Shown piece by piece: positions 1 through 10,168 of a DNA stretch of 64,000 nucleotides. The DNA is from Eumeta japonica (taxonomy: Eukaryota > Arthropoda > Insecta > Lepidoptera > Psychidae), in NCBI GenBank assembly GCA_005406025.1, contig BGZK01001032.1, forward strand, positions 124,001-188,000. The letters run 5' to 3'. Position 1 is the first letter of the stretch. Every line of letters begins with the position of its first letter. A program made the position numbers and the translations under genes. The notes beneath the pieces were generated by a model, which saw only the letters and a list, made by a program, of their open reading frames with translations, made no database searches and was not told where the DNA came from.

Positions 1-24
1 AAGTAACGAAATCTAGGTCGGGAA

Positions 25-155
25 CAGAATTGGAATCAAAAGTAGGCCCAGGACTGAAAACAAAAGCAGGAATAATGTCGGCACTATGGTTAATATCGGT
101 TAACAGAGTGATTGTTCGATACAAATGATGAGAGATTTGATGTCCACGTAATTGG
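25..155. repeat. Diverged dispersed repeat, copy 1
   Basis: This purine-rich segment (aaagcaggaataatgtcgg...) aligns with 1025-1145 (taaagcgggaataatatcagg...) over roughly 110 bp with small gaps. The same style of degenerate GGAATCR/GGGATC text recurs near Helitron 3' ends elsewhere in the window, for example at 9460-9671. It is probably the interior of an old Helitron-related copy. No ends are visible. Confidence 0.45.
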
Positions 156-1024
156 TATCGCAAGCAAAAGGTAGTGCTTATATAATTTGTATTTACGGAA
201 AAATTGAGCCAAAAATAATGTTCTTACAAGAGATTTCGATCAGGTAATATAGAGGGGGATATAAAAATGATTGTAAAAGAAAGCTTTGTGTGTGGTAAAA
301 GTAATAAACACTTCCACAGAAAATATTTTAAAATTACAAACATTCTCTACAGGTACAACGTAATTTTAAACAAACAGACGTTGTTGCCTTACAGGTTCAA
401 TAATAAATTTACTATAAGCTTCAATTCTACATTGTGCTATATTGATTTTTACACTATGAATCCTATTATTAATAAATAATTAATCATAATAAAATTGTAG
501 CCCAGATGTCATAATTTTCGGATTTTGGTACTCGGGGTCTTTATTCAAAGAGCAGCAGCGACAAGATTAGTTTATTCGATCAGTTTCTCAGTTATTTGTA
601 CAAGTATTTTGTATACACTCACTTCGTATTACTTTATATTCGAATACTTAGCACGTATTTGTTACTAGCGAAGTCTCTATGCCCCGGCAGGAGCCCCGAA
701 CGGCGCTTTTTTCTATTTTTTTAATTCTTGCTCTGACTAATATTCTATTCCATTTTAAATTTGGAATAAATAGAACCAAGATGGAACCTACATTTGCGGG
801 ACCGAGTGTGGAGGCCAGATGCTTCACATGTCACCTACATAACCAGTTATGAAATTAACCAAATTTAAAAGTTTTTAAGTTTGGATCTTTATTACTTAAA
901 CATGCTTTAACGGCTCAATAGAATTACCTAAGATTGTTTAGTGATATAGTTATTCATTAGGTACTGCTTTGAAGGTACTCATCAAAGCTATTAACTTTTG
1001 CTCGAGACCATGATTGTATGGTCT
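156..1024. other. AT-rich non-coding stretch
   Basis: I see no supported gene here. A 70-codon open frame at 267-479 (+) has no recognisable domain and lies in AT-rich DNA, so it is not called. A short GC-richer patch lies at about 680-710. No inverted repeats or simple repeats of note were seen. Confidence 0.5.
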
Positions 1025-1145
1025 TAAAGTGAATTCAAAAAGCAGACCAAGGATTTAAGTCTAAAGCGGGAATAATATCAGGATCAATGTTAGAAGAGTT
1101 ATAGGGCGATATAAATAATAAAAGATTCACGCGGTCCAGTGAATG
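1025..1145. repeat. Diverged dispersed repeat, copy 2
   Basis: Second copy of the segment at 25-155, in the same orientation and about 1 kb away. The best-matching core is aagcgggaataatatcagg against aagcaggaataatgtcgg. Low identity suggests an old insertion or duplication. The 350 bp that follow, up to the mariner element, are AT-rich without recognisable features. Confidence 0.45.
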
Positions 1146-1500
1146 GTCCGAGCGGGAAACAATTATCACTACAACATCAGATTCTTTGTAATGATTTTAA
1201 CGACTATGATGACTACACATAACACAAAATTGAAAATAAATTACGAAAATAAATTTATTTGTGAATATGTGAAATTATGTAGAAGTTGAAATAAAAAGCC
1301 TTTTGGAACATCACCTTTGTATACACACATTTTACACGAATAACTTTGTACACATTTTGTTTTTAATCTGAAATATTCGACAATTATAGATGAAGTATAT
1401 GAGCGCATGTAAAAAAAAGTTCGACAAACTGTAAACCCATATGATAATTATTATTAATTTATATTTCACAATAAACTTCCACACAATTAACAGTATATAT

Positions 1501-2765
1501 TAAGTTAAGGAAAAAGTGTTTTCGGATTCTGTATACAAATTCAAAATAAGTTTTAATTTACTTTATTTCCATTAAATTTTAATGTGTATATGCCAATTTG
1601 TTCAAAAACCTGTTGCCGCTTCGTAGGTGTTGACATAATCTCATGGCTGTTCAAATTTTGGGATTTCTGATCAAAGCCTGCGATAAGCAGTTTTGATAAT
1701 TCTCTCTTAATTTTGACCTTACACTACGTAAAGAATTCTCAAGAGACTGGAGCACGTCAAAATCTGAGGGTGCAAGGTTGGGGCTATGCGGTCAATGCAT
1801 TAAAACTTCCCGAACAAACTTTCTCAATATCTGATGAACGGCTAAATATGTGTGTGGTCTGGCGTTATTGTGGGGAAAAACCACACCCTTTGATCAATTC
1901 CGGACCTTTTTTCCACTTCTTACTTAAGTTTCATCAGCTGTTGGCAGTAGACATCCGAATTGATGGTTTTGCCTGGCAGTAAGAGCTCATAATGAATAAT
2001 GCCCTTTCAATCTCTCCATAAACATAATATCAACTTATTGCGAGTTAATCCGGGTTTTGTTATCTTCTTTGGAGCTTGCTTGCCTTTTGACGATGATTTT
2101 TTTCGCGTCTCGTCATAGATAATTTTTCATCAACAATGATCAATATTTAAAACAACGGTTCGGTTTCATTACCTTTTAATAGAGTATAGCAAATGAGTAT
2201 ACGATTCATCCATTTCTTTCAGTGAGCTCGTCTGGGAACCAAGTATCCAGCTTTTTTATCCAGCTCCTTTCAAATGGGTCAAAAATGTTTTATGGTCGAT
2301 TCCTAGCTATTCAGATATGTCGTAAGACCTAACATGCCGATCTTGCTCTATTTTTTCCCAAACAGCATCGAGGTTATCCGTAACAGGTCGACCAGAGTTA
2401 GGTTGATATTTGACATCCTCATTACCAGATTGAAAGCACTTGAACCGGTTTTGTGCTACTCTTACCGACACTGCCTTAGATCCATAAACGTCACAAACTT
2501 TTTTCGCCGCTTATTTCGCTGCATTTTTCTCTTTTTCGTAATAAAACTTGAAAATGTATGGAATTTCTACGTTAGATTCCTTCATTTTAGTAGATAGAAA
2601 AACAATACAAAAATGACGAGACACTGTTTTCACTTTTTATATTTATTTTTATTTAATCACATCTATTTAATGGTATATAAAATAACCAGATACAAACAGC
2701 ACAGCATACAAAGATTTTAATGCTACTTTTTTATTACAAAATACGAAAAAATCGTTTGCCTATTA
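1501..2765 (-). mobile_element. Mariner (Tc1/mariner) element, copy A
   Basis: An approximately 1.27-kb element bounded by degenerate inverted ends. The left end begins taagttaaggaaaaagtg at 1501. The right end, read on the minus strand from about 2765, begins taataggcaaacg and continues into TTTTTTCGTATTTTG. Both resemble the usual mariner terminus (TTAGGTYGGCAAAAAAG...TTTCG). The single transposase gene runs leftward. A second copy of the same subfamily lies at 4432-5710 in the same orientation. Both carry many independent point changes and indels, so they are old. The exact tips are uncertain by a few bases. Confidence 0.8.
1553..2585 (-). pseudogene. Mariner transposase pseudogene, copy A
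   Basis: Minus-strand reading from an ATG at 2585 to a stop at 1553 gives about 344 codons, the normal mariner length, but it is broken by frameshifts and stops. Recognisable pieces in order are an N-terminal stretch KEKNAAK, then NETEPL followed by VDEKL (the first catalytic aspartate of the family's GDEKW motif is kept), then HNNARPHT (the family has HDNARPHT, so the second catalytic Asp has become Asn), then SPNLAPSDF with a stop just before it (the family's third Asp is kept), and a C-terminal RQQVFEQIG motif. The protein would have cut and pasted the element through a DD34D active site. This copy cannot be active. The subfamily looks close to cecropia-type mariners, which is inference from motif wording. 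Confidence 0.8.
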
Positions 2766-4431
2766 GTGTCTTCATTTTACTAAACTCATTTCAACATACG
2801 TGTTTGATTGTTACTCGTCACTCTCTGATCTTTTTGTTGGTTTCGACTAGGCACTTACCAAAATCTGGTCTTCGAATCAACCCGGCATGAAACTTACGTA
2901 GAAATAACATTATAACCATTTAACGGACTAAGCTTAGTAAAGTATTAACACTTGCTTAGGTGTTAGATAGCTGTCATTCCTTTCCAATCAAAATTCAATG
3001 TATTCGATTGGTAGTGAAAAAACAGACTCAAGGGTCCGCGGTGGGTTGCTTGCTGCATGTTAATGCATTTTAAAGAGTAGCGTTTAATCCTTTTATTGGC
3101 TTTTAACTACTTTCATAAGAATTTTTATTGAAATCACTTAAATTATAGGATTAATAATAATTTAAAAAATAATTTATTTTTATTGGTTTGCGTTCACCTC
3201 CATATTAAATCTTGTTGCAATCGTTTAAATTATTAGGCTTCTCAGGACTTCTCACAGAACCCTAAAAATGTATCGGATATCAATTGCAATACAATTATCC
3301 CATTTTTAAATTTTCCTTTGACGACACGTCCGATTTTTGTAATCGTTTCGAATTAACTTAATGCGGTAGTCAATAGTGATTTAACAGATTATAAACGTGC
3401 TGAAATCCATATAGCGAAAGTTTTAGAATAGAGGGCCGGCGAGAGTAACTTATGAAAACTTATGCAAAAGGAAGGGCTAAATTATAATTAACCGAAAAAG
3501 ATAAACTTGCATGAAACCATTGATAGATGTCAGTAATTTAAGAAATTATGTTTCATTGATCGTACCATATGGCAACCTTTAGTGTTTGCATACCCTTTTG
3601 GGAACAGGCGTAAATTTATATAGAAAAAATGTATATTATAATGTTACATAGGTCTACTTTGCTCTGCGAAGTTAATCTCATAACAGTTTCTCGATAAGTT
3701 TTATAGTGAGAATAAAGTCCGAAGCAGTACTTTACATTCACATTTACTAATACAATGTTTGAATAATATCGATTTCGATGTAAAGAAAACTGATGTTCAA
3801 TTCTTAAAATGAAACAAATTATGTAGTTATCATTTCTAAAATGATAGATGATACCAGTGTAATGGGAACATTATTTACCATCCAATTATAATATTACCAA
3901 TTCGGTATAATAATTTTCCTATCGAAAGATAGCGTAATTTTTGTGCCGTAAATTTTGTGGTTATATCAGTATAATTTTTACGAACGAGGTATTTGATTTT
4001 CTTGATAGAAAGATTTCAAATATGTAACCTTCATGTAGCTATCAAAATTACTGAAATCATTTTTAGATTCGTTTTTGTTTTTTTTTTTTTTATAAAATAA
4101 TGAAAATATAAATATAGATGCGAATATGAATTTAAGAATATAATAGCCAAGAAAATAAAAAATGGAATTTGGAAAACTCGATTCGTTAAAAAGGATTAGC
4201 CAAGTGTGAGTCGCATATAGGCACATACGGTTTTGCATTTAATAAATTTCTTTGCGCTGCATCCTCAGATTAGACTGATTCTATTTTTTAATGTTCGGTA
4301 ATTATAATTACATACATATGTGTATCGTAATACTAAAACCTGATTTTAATATTATGAGTGAGTTTTGATAGACGTTGTACATACATACTATATATATAAA
4401 TTACATACTTTATGCATATATACCTATTATA
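2766..4431. other. AT-rich non-coding spacer between two mariners
   Basis: No supported gene. A small GC-richer patch at 2870-2900 and another near 3435 (gagggccggcgagag) are unremarkable. An A/T tract at about 4075-4092 is a homopolymer run. The 86-codon minus-strand frame at 3978-4238 is lysine/asparagine-rich low-complexity sequence and is not called. Confidence 0.5.
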
Positions 4432-5710
4432 TAGGGTCGAGCAAAATTTTTTTTCGTATTTTATATACAAATTCAAGACAATTGTTTATTACATTTTATT
4501 TACATTTAATTATATTATATACAAGCCATTTTAATCAACTACATGTTGCCATATTAATGGTAGTGACATAATCCTATTGCTGTAGAAATTTTGGGATTTA
4601 TGTTAAAAAAACTGCGACAAGTAGTTTTGACAGTGCTTTAGATCTAGTTCTCCAGACAGAATCCTAAGACTACCTCCACAATTCTGAAGAAACCAAAGTA
4701 GGTGAAAATGTAAGGGTGCTAAGTTAGAACTATATGGTGGATGCATTAACATTTCCTAACCAAACCCTAAATATTTCTTATCTGGCTAAAGATGTGTGAG
4801 GTCTGGCGTTATCATGGTAAAAAAGTAACACTATTTCTGTTGATCAATTCCGCTCGTTTTCTCTCTACTTCTGTTTGAGTCTCATCAGATGTTGGCAGTA
4901 CAGATTCGAATTGATGGCTTTGCCCAGCGCTAAAAGCTCATAATGAAATATTCTTCCAATGCCACCATGTACGTAGCATCAACTTATTGCAAGTTAATCC
5001 GGGTTTCGCTATTGTCTGTTGAGCTTGTTTACCTTTTGATCATGATTCTTTCGCACTTTCTTGTCGTAGATAATGAATTTTTTATCACCAGAGATCAATC
5101 TTTTAAAAATCGGTTCGGTTTTATTGCATTTCAATAGAGAATCGTAAATAAGTACACGATTCATTAGATTTCTTTCAGTGAGCTTGCATGAGACCCTAAT
5201 ATTGAGTTTTTTTTTGTATATCCAGTTTTTTTTCAAATGAGTTAGAACTGTTTAGTGATCAATCTCCAGCTCTTCAGCTATCTCGTAAGAACTAATATGC
5301 AAATTTTATTATACTTTTTCCAAAATGGCATCGACTTTATTTGTAACAAGTCGACCAGACCGAGATTCACCTTTCACATCGAAATTACCAGACTAAAAAC
5401 GCTTGAATCAGTTTTGTGCTACTCTCACCGATACTGCATTACATCTATAAGCGTCAAAAATATTTTTCGCAGCTTCTGCCATCTTTTCCCCTTTTCTGTA
5501 ATAAAACTTCAAAATGTATCGAATTTATACTCATTTTGGTGGACAGAAAAACAATAGAAAAATGGCGGGACTCTGTTTTTATTTTTCTTTTTTTATATGA
5601 CCTGTACATAATGATATCAATACTAGTCAGATACAAACAGCATAAACAAAGAGATTTTTACTGCAAAGTTTTACTAATAAAATACGAAAATATTTTTTCC
5701 GCGACCTGAC
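4432..5710 (-). mobile_element. Mariner (Tc1/mariner) element, copy B
   Basis: An approximately 1.28-kb element with well-preserved inverted ends. The left end reads TAGGGTCGAGCAAAATTTTT then TTCGTATTTTAT. The right end, read on the minus strand, reads TCAGGTCGCGGAAAAAATA then TTTTCGTATTTTAT. TA dinucleotides sit at both junctions, as expected for mariner target-site duplications. It carries one leftward transposase gene and is the same subfamily as copy A. It differs from A throughout, so the pair looks like two insertions rather than a recent tandem duplication. Confidence 0.85.
4510..5534 (-). pseudogene. Mariner transposase pseudogene, copy B
   Basis: Minus strand, ATG at 5534 to a stop at 4510 (about 341 codons). 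The N-terminal helix-turn-helix part reads MAEAAKNIFDAYRCNAV and carries a TGA where the family has Trp. The best-preserved stretch, at 5009-5236, reads KLTERNLMNRVLIYDSLLK and then ISGDKKF, which keeps the first catalytic Asp. The second motif, HDNARPHTSLA, is intact near 4780-4810. The third motif has changed from SPDLAPSD to SSNLAPLH, losing the third Asp. The C-terminus ends LIWQHVVD then a stop and NGLYII. Frameshifts separate these blocks. The gene is inactive. Confidence 0.85.
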
Positions 5711-6319
5711 ATATAACTTACATAAGTTGTTTTACATTTCGAACATACAGTTTATCGACATTTAAGAATCTCAAGCTTCCCTAATTACAACAAAATAACC
5801 ACGTTTTTATTCGCCGAACTGGCGACCTATAAAAGCGATTCCGCATGAAATTCATTTAGAGGGTTTTATCTGCACAGCGCCATTAACGAAGTCGCGGCCT
5901 CGAAAACCGTATCATACATTGTTAAATCTGGCTCGTTTCGGCCGTGGAAAAGGATAAAATAATTATTATTCGTGCGTCTGTCTCGTTTCGAAGTAATATA
6001 TATACATATAAAAAAAAAAAAATTTGGTTGCCTGTAAAGTCGGTATACGGGCGAAAGTTTTACGTGACAACGACTTTGAATGGTAAAATCATTTTAATGT
6101 GAATATTCATTCGTATAGTAGGAAGAAGGATGAAATAATAGTAACAATTTAAAACATTTATTTATACAAAGAATTATATTTAAAACATTAATTTATACAA
6201 AGAATCTCGCACTAAATTTCATATTAACAAAATTTTATTTTACCTTTACACATACATACGTATTTATATACAAATATACATACAATAACTTGCAATACAT
6301 TTGCAAGCTATGCACTAAT
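5711..6319. other. Non-coding stretch with CpG-containing patch and A/T repeats
   Basis: Positions 5810-5960 are richer in CG dinucleotides than the surroundings (gaagtcgcggcctcgaaaac) and look like unique sequence, possibly regulatory. The rest is AT-rich. It includes an A-run at 6009-6020, two near-identical 28-bp pieces at about 6150-6205 (aaaacatttatttatacaaa, repeated), and a short TA/CA-rich stretch at 6248-6290. Confidence 0.4.
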
Positions 6320-6720
6320 TCTCTAGTGCTGCGCGCGCGGCAGACCGATCATAGTTGAGTGGGAGAGAGACGCAAGGCATTCGGCGGGCCTCTCTCTCGT
6401 TCGGTGACTCATCGTTACGTTACCGAGCGTTACACTTTTTCAAAGTGACTCCCAGCCGCAACCTAATTTAAGACGTTGTCACGTCAAAAAAACAAAAAAA
6501 ATAAAACGCGTTGAGTTACGGCGAGCTACTCGGCACGCGTCAATTACGCGACACGTGTGCGTGACAGTGAAGTTTTGTTCCGAAGGGAATATTAAAACTC
6601 TACGTACCGAATCGTACGCCGGGAGGTTTCGAAAACTGTTCGTGACGGGTCTGCTGTTCCGGGCGGGGCTGTGTCGCGATGTGAAAATGTTTGTGATTTT
6701 TTTTTGGGAACACTTTTTTA
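6320..6720 (+). promoter_or_regulatory. CpG-rich block, candidate promoter or regulatory element
   Basis: A sharp rise in GC and CpG content against the AT-rich background. It contains GAGAGAGAC and CTCTCTCTCGTTCGG, which form an imperfect inverted pair at 6362-6401 and resemble GAGA-type elements. It also contains TGACTCATCGTTACG and several CACG/ACGCG motifs. No TATA box or coding exon can be confirmed. An 85-codon frame at 6555-6812 (+) shows no domain. The plausible roles are a TATA-less promoter with a non-coding first exon, or an enhancer. The strand is a guess. Confidence 0.35.
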
Positions 6721-6724
6721 TCCG

Positions 6725-6860
6725 ATTTCAATTCACAGTGGGGGTCAGCTTTGTAACGAGCCACGGAAGGGGAATACCGTCCCGCAATCTTTTTAACCGA
6801 CTCCGAAAATGAGAAGGTTTTATGTCCGTCTGTATGTATTTTTTTTCATTATTGTGTAAG
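6725..6860 (+). repeat. Dispersed lepidopteran-type repeat (AACCGACT...GGTT)
   Basis: The text ggggtcagctttgtaacgag, then ttttaaccgactccgaaaa and gagaaggttttatgtccgtc followed by a T-run, matches a segment I recognise as frequently repeated in moth and butterfly genomes. It abuts the CpG-rich block, so the boundary of the unique sequence is probably near 6730. Its class is not assigned. Confidence 0.4.
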
Positions 6861-8053
6861 AACGAGGAGCTCGGATAGTAAGCTCTGTGCCCCATACGAT
6901 CATTGATATCGTATTGCGGTAACGTCTGAAATCGACGGCTATATATACTCGCTCTCCGAGGCATGAGAGAAAAGCAAATATTATTATAAAAAAAAAAGGT
7001 TAGCATCATTTCTGAACACTACATGCCGGGAACAAACATAAGTTTAAGTTATATATACATTACACAGAATACACTTACTTATGCATTCCTTGATCGAGGA
7101 GTCGTTACAATGTCCTTTAGCCCAACACTAGGCATTAAAAATTTACTGATCTTTTTATCTATGACCGGGATTCAAACATGATTGGAGACAACGGATCTGT
7201 ACATTTGTTCACCGCTCGTCCATTTATTGCGTAAAATTAATTCAAAATTTTTAAATATGAGAAATTTCCATTTAGAGCAGACCTTCTGCGTTCTCCCCGC
7301 AGAAGGACTGATCTTTTGATCACAAGTTGACGATCGACGAAATGTCTTATTCACAAATTAATTTCCAACGTATTCAACACTTAATCAGTTTCACTTCGTC
7401 ACGGTTCATGGAGATATTATAGCGGTATTATAAAGCATTACTCGTAACAGGGTAAGTTAAATCACACAAACGCTCTGGTAAAATATCGTGCGCGTACCTA
7501 TTCAAAGTAGAGAAAACACAAACAGAACAAGGCTGCTAATATAGAACACTACAGCGGGGTTGAGTCAACACGCCTCGGCCCATAGAGCTTAAAGCGATAA
7601 AGAAATCCTGATACGTTTAATGGTCTTCGTGGCTTAGAAGGACAATTTTTTTTTATTGCAAACTGTAAATTAATAACTCTATTTTGAGTCGACATGATAT
7701 TTGTCGAACAATCTAATTTGTCAAGCGCATCGGACGCGGCTGGAATGTGCTTCAGGTACATGTTTGCAATTTTATAATTATTTGTAAAAGAGAAAACAAC
7801 GTTAATTCTTTTTATATTTATTAGTGAATTCTCAAAAGCATAAAAAAGTAAGGTAAGATATTCAAGTGATAATATAGAGTTAATTGAGTCATTGATGACC
7901 TAGAAGTTAGAAAAAGATTTGAACTTATAATGGACAAAAAAGGTTAAAAAGAAAATAAATAATATGAACACTCATTCGTCAACCTACTGAGCCTATTATA
8001 TTATACAACAAAAAGTAAGTAAAAAACTCAGAATTGAGTCTACACGAGCGTAA
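6861..8053. other. Non-coding stretch with a small perfect hairpin
   Basis: AT-rich with moderate-GC patches. At 7282-7306 there is a perfect 9-bp hairpin (CCTTCTGCG ... CGCAGAAGG, 7-nt loop). A minus-strand GTTTGAATCCCGG at 7166-7178 resembles a tRNA T-loop (B-box) but no tRNA fold is present around it. Open frames at 7172-7354 and 7549-7761 (minus) have no recognisable domain. Confidence 0.4.
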
Positions 8054-8059
8054 GTGCGC

Positions 8060-8340
8060 GCGCGTATACATGTGAGTGTGTGTTTATGCGTGTGTGCGTA
8101 TGTGTGTGCTTATTGTGTGTGTTGCTTATGTATGTGGGTGTGTGTGTTGCTTATGTATGTGGGTGTGTGTGTTGCTTATGTATGTGGGTGTGTGTGTTGC
8201 TTATGTATGTGGGTGTGTGTGTTGCTTATGTATGTGGGTGTGTGTGTGTGTGAATGTTTGTGTACGTATGTGTGTGCGTATGTATGTGTGTGCGTGCATG
8301 CATGTGCGTTAGCGATTGCGTGTTTGTATCTACATGTGTA
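8060..8340 (+). repeat. GT-rich minisatellite with 25-bp unit
   Basis: Within a TG/TATG-rich stretch, a 25-bp unit beginning gttgcttatgtatgtgggtg is repeated five times from 8121 to about 8245, with starts at 8121, 8146, 8171, 8196 and 8221 and no visible mismatches. It is flanked on both sides by imperfect TGTGTATG sequence. Long open frames here in both directions are by-products of a repeat that lacks stop codons. The homogeneity of the units implies recent expansion and likely length polymorphism. Confidence 0.9.
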
Positions 8341-9349
8341 AAAAGAATAATTCTGACCCATTCACTCATCAGCCCCTAATTCTAACCCATTGTCCTAGAA
8401 CGCTGAAATTTTGCATAGGGGTTACTTTTAGTGCGTAGATTAGGAATAAAAAATGAAATTTCGAAATTAAACTCCTGAAGAGGTAAAGTTGGGGTTCAAA
8501 GATTAATTCTTAAGTAGATATTTCAATTCGAACCTCTGTAAAAGTACTCCTGAAAACAAATAAGTAAATACGTATTATTTTAAATTATTTCCACAGAGGG
8601 TGACTATAAATAACATTTTTTTTTGGGTGCAAGTTAAGATTTTTGTGAATTATGGTTCAAACTAGATTTTGACTAGCTTTTTGCCTACGTTTTCGGTTCC
8701 GTAAAGTTGTTTTTTTATTAATAAATTTCTTAGGAAACACTAAAAAATGAAATTCGTTCTATAGAACGGATTTTATTGAATATATTCAGTTCCCTGACGA
8801 AAACATTAAATACGAATAGTACGACAGGCCAATAATAAAAAAGGATCGTGTGGTTTTACGAAACCACGGTAAAAGTGAAACTTTTTTTCATATTATAGAT
8901 TAAAAATTTTCGGAATAATATTCCATTAAAGGTATAAAAATAGCTTCAACAATCTTAATTTTATACTTGGAAAATGGGAATAATAATGGGAAATAATAAA
9001 AGTAGACCAGGTCTCCAACTAATATTTTTATTGAACTCTGTGTCTCAGAGTACGACATACATAACACTTAACAATTATTTAGATGATATACACATATTAA
9101 AGAACTGAAAACAATATTTTGTAATCGTTGAGTCATTTTGATTCGTTTTTCAATCATTTTCAATCATTCTATCATCAATTCCATCTTCATCATGAGTTTC
9201 ACAGTTTATAAATGTAACCAATATTTTATGGTGACTAAAATACGTGAACAGTGACTAACATTCGATTTATTTAGTGTATCTAGTAAAAACGATGTAATAA
9301 AAGTTTCACTTTAATAAATGCAGAAAGGGGTTTTATGCAATTCCTTTAA
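8341..9349. other. AT-rich non-coding stretch
   Basis: No supported gene, hairpin or repeat. The composition is uniform and AT-rich. Around 9140-9175 there is a short TTTTCAATCAT-like tandem. Confidence 0.45.
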
Positions 9350-9671
9350 ACATTTGTCGCCGACTTCGTACACGTAATTGTACTAGTGCACTGAACTGCT
9401 GCACCGATTCGAAAAATTCCTTCACTAATACAAAAATACTTTATTTCGACTTCATACAAATAGCGATTCCGGAACCGAAAGCGGGACTCGACGGGACGAG
9501 ACGGACGAGAGTAGGGGCCGACAACAAAATTGAGAATGGGCCAGGGATCTAAATTGAACTGGATTAGAATTAAAAGCTCCTTCGAGATCTAAATCAAAAA
9601 CAATACTAAAATCAGAAATGGGATTGACAGCAAGATACAATGTGGATACGAAGCCGAATGCGGAAAGCTAG
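9350..9671 (+). mobile_element. Degenerate Helitron 3' portion
   Basis: The sequence ends cgaagccgaatgcggaaag then CTAG at 9668-9671, followed by T. This matches the CTAG|T terminus preceded by a GC-rich stretch seen in the complete Helitrons at 33775-34096 and 34632-34959. Upstream are the GGAACCGAAAGCGGGACTCG-type degenerate repeats typical of these elements' 3' parts in this window, and ctgcaccgattcgaaaaatt near 9400. The 5' TC end was not found. This is an old, non-autonomous copy. Confidence 0.5.
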
Positions 9672-9889
9672 TATATGTATTGTTTTTCACACTTATATAT
9701 TTCAGCTTATGCCCGTTGTTATGAGCTGTTTTGTCAAGGACATGACAAGTAAGTTAAATGAAGTGTTTTACGAATAGTTGTTGCTAAAGATGAATCCTAG
9801 CTTCGAAATTATCGCTATTGTACAACATTAATTATGTGTTTTTTAGTCTCTTTCATTCACTTTTTTATGGATTTTCAATTTTTTTGATC

Positions 9890-10168
9890 GAGATCGAGGA
9901 GCAAATGAGTATGCGAGCGACAAAAAAGCAGGTGGTCACCGCTACCCATGGAGACTCGCAATCCCAAAGAAGTCACGGGGTGTGTTGCCGGACTCTTCGA
10001 TGTGAATAGGATATCAGATGGAAGGGGAGTGTGATCCATTAGAACTCTTACTCACTGGACGAAACACAACAGCGGAAAAAACGCCTATTCTGTGAGAATA
10101 TGTTACTACCATTTTTTGTCTTGTAGCCAAGTTGACCATGGCATGGTTCTATCACAACCACACATTAT
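9890..10168 (+). repeat. SINE-like dispersed repeat, copy 1
   Basis: Shares ordered blocks with 29372-29612 and 61668-62035: gagcaaatgagtatgcgagc, caggtggtcaccgctaccca, a GATATCAGATGGAAGGGG block, CTTACTCACTGGACGAAAC, ACAGCGG, and a 3' block AGTTGACCATGGCATGGTTC. All three copies lie on the plus strand and are diverged. I recognise the family as a lepidopteran dispersed repeat (SINE or LINE 3' end type, Metulj-like). The exact family needs a library search. Confidence 0.6.

Noticed and set aside
7150..7350. Possible tRNA or tRNA-derived SINE (GTTTGAATCCCGG on the minus strand)
   Set aside because: Only the T-loop-like box is present. No acceptor stem, anticodon arm or A-box at suitable spacing could be found.
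8054..8341. Long Cys/Val/Tyr-rich open frames on both strands
   Set aside because: They result from a stop-free GT minisatellite with a 25-bp unit that rotates through all frames.
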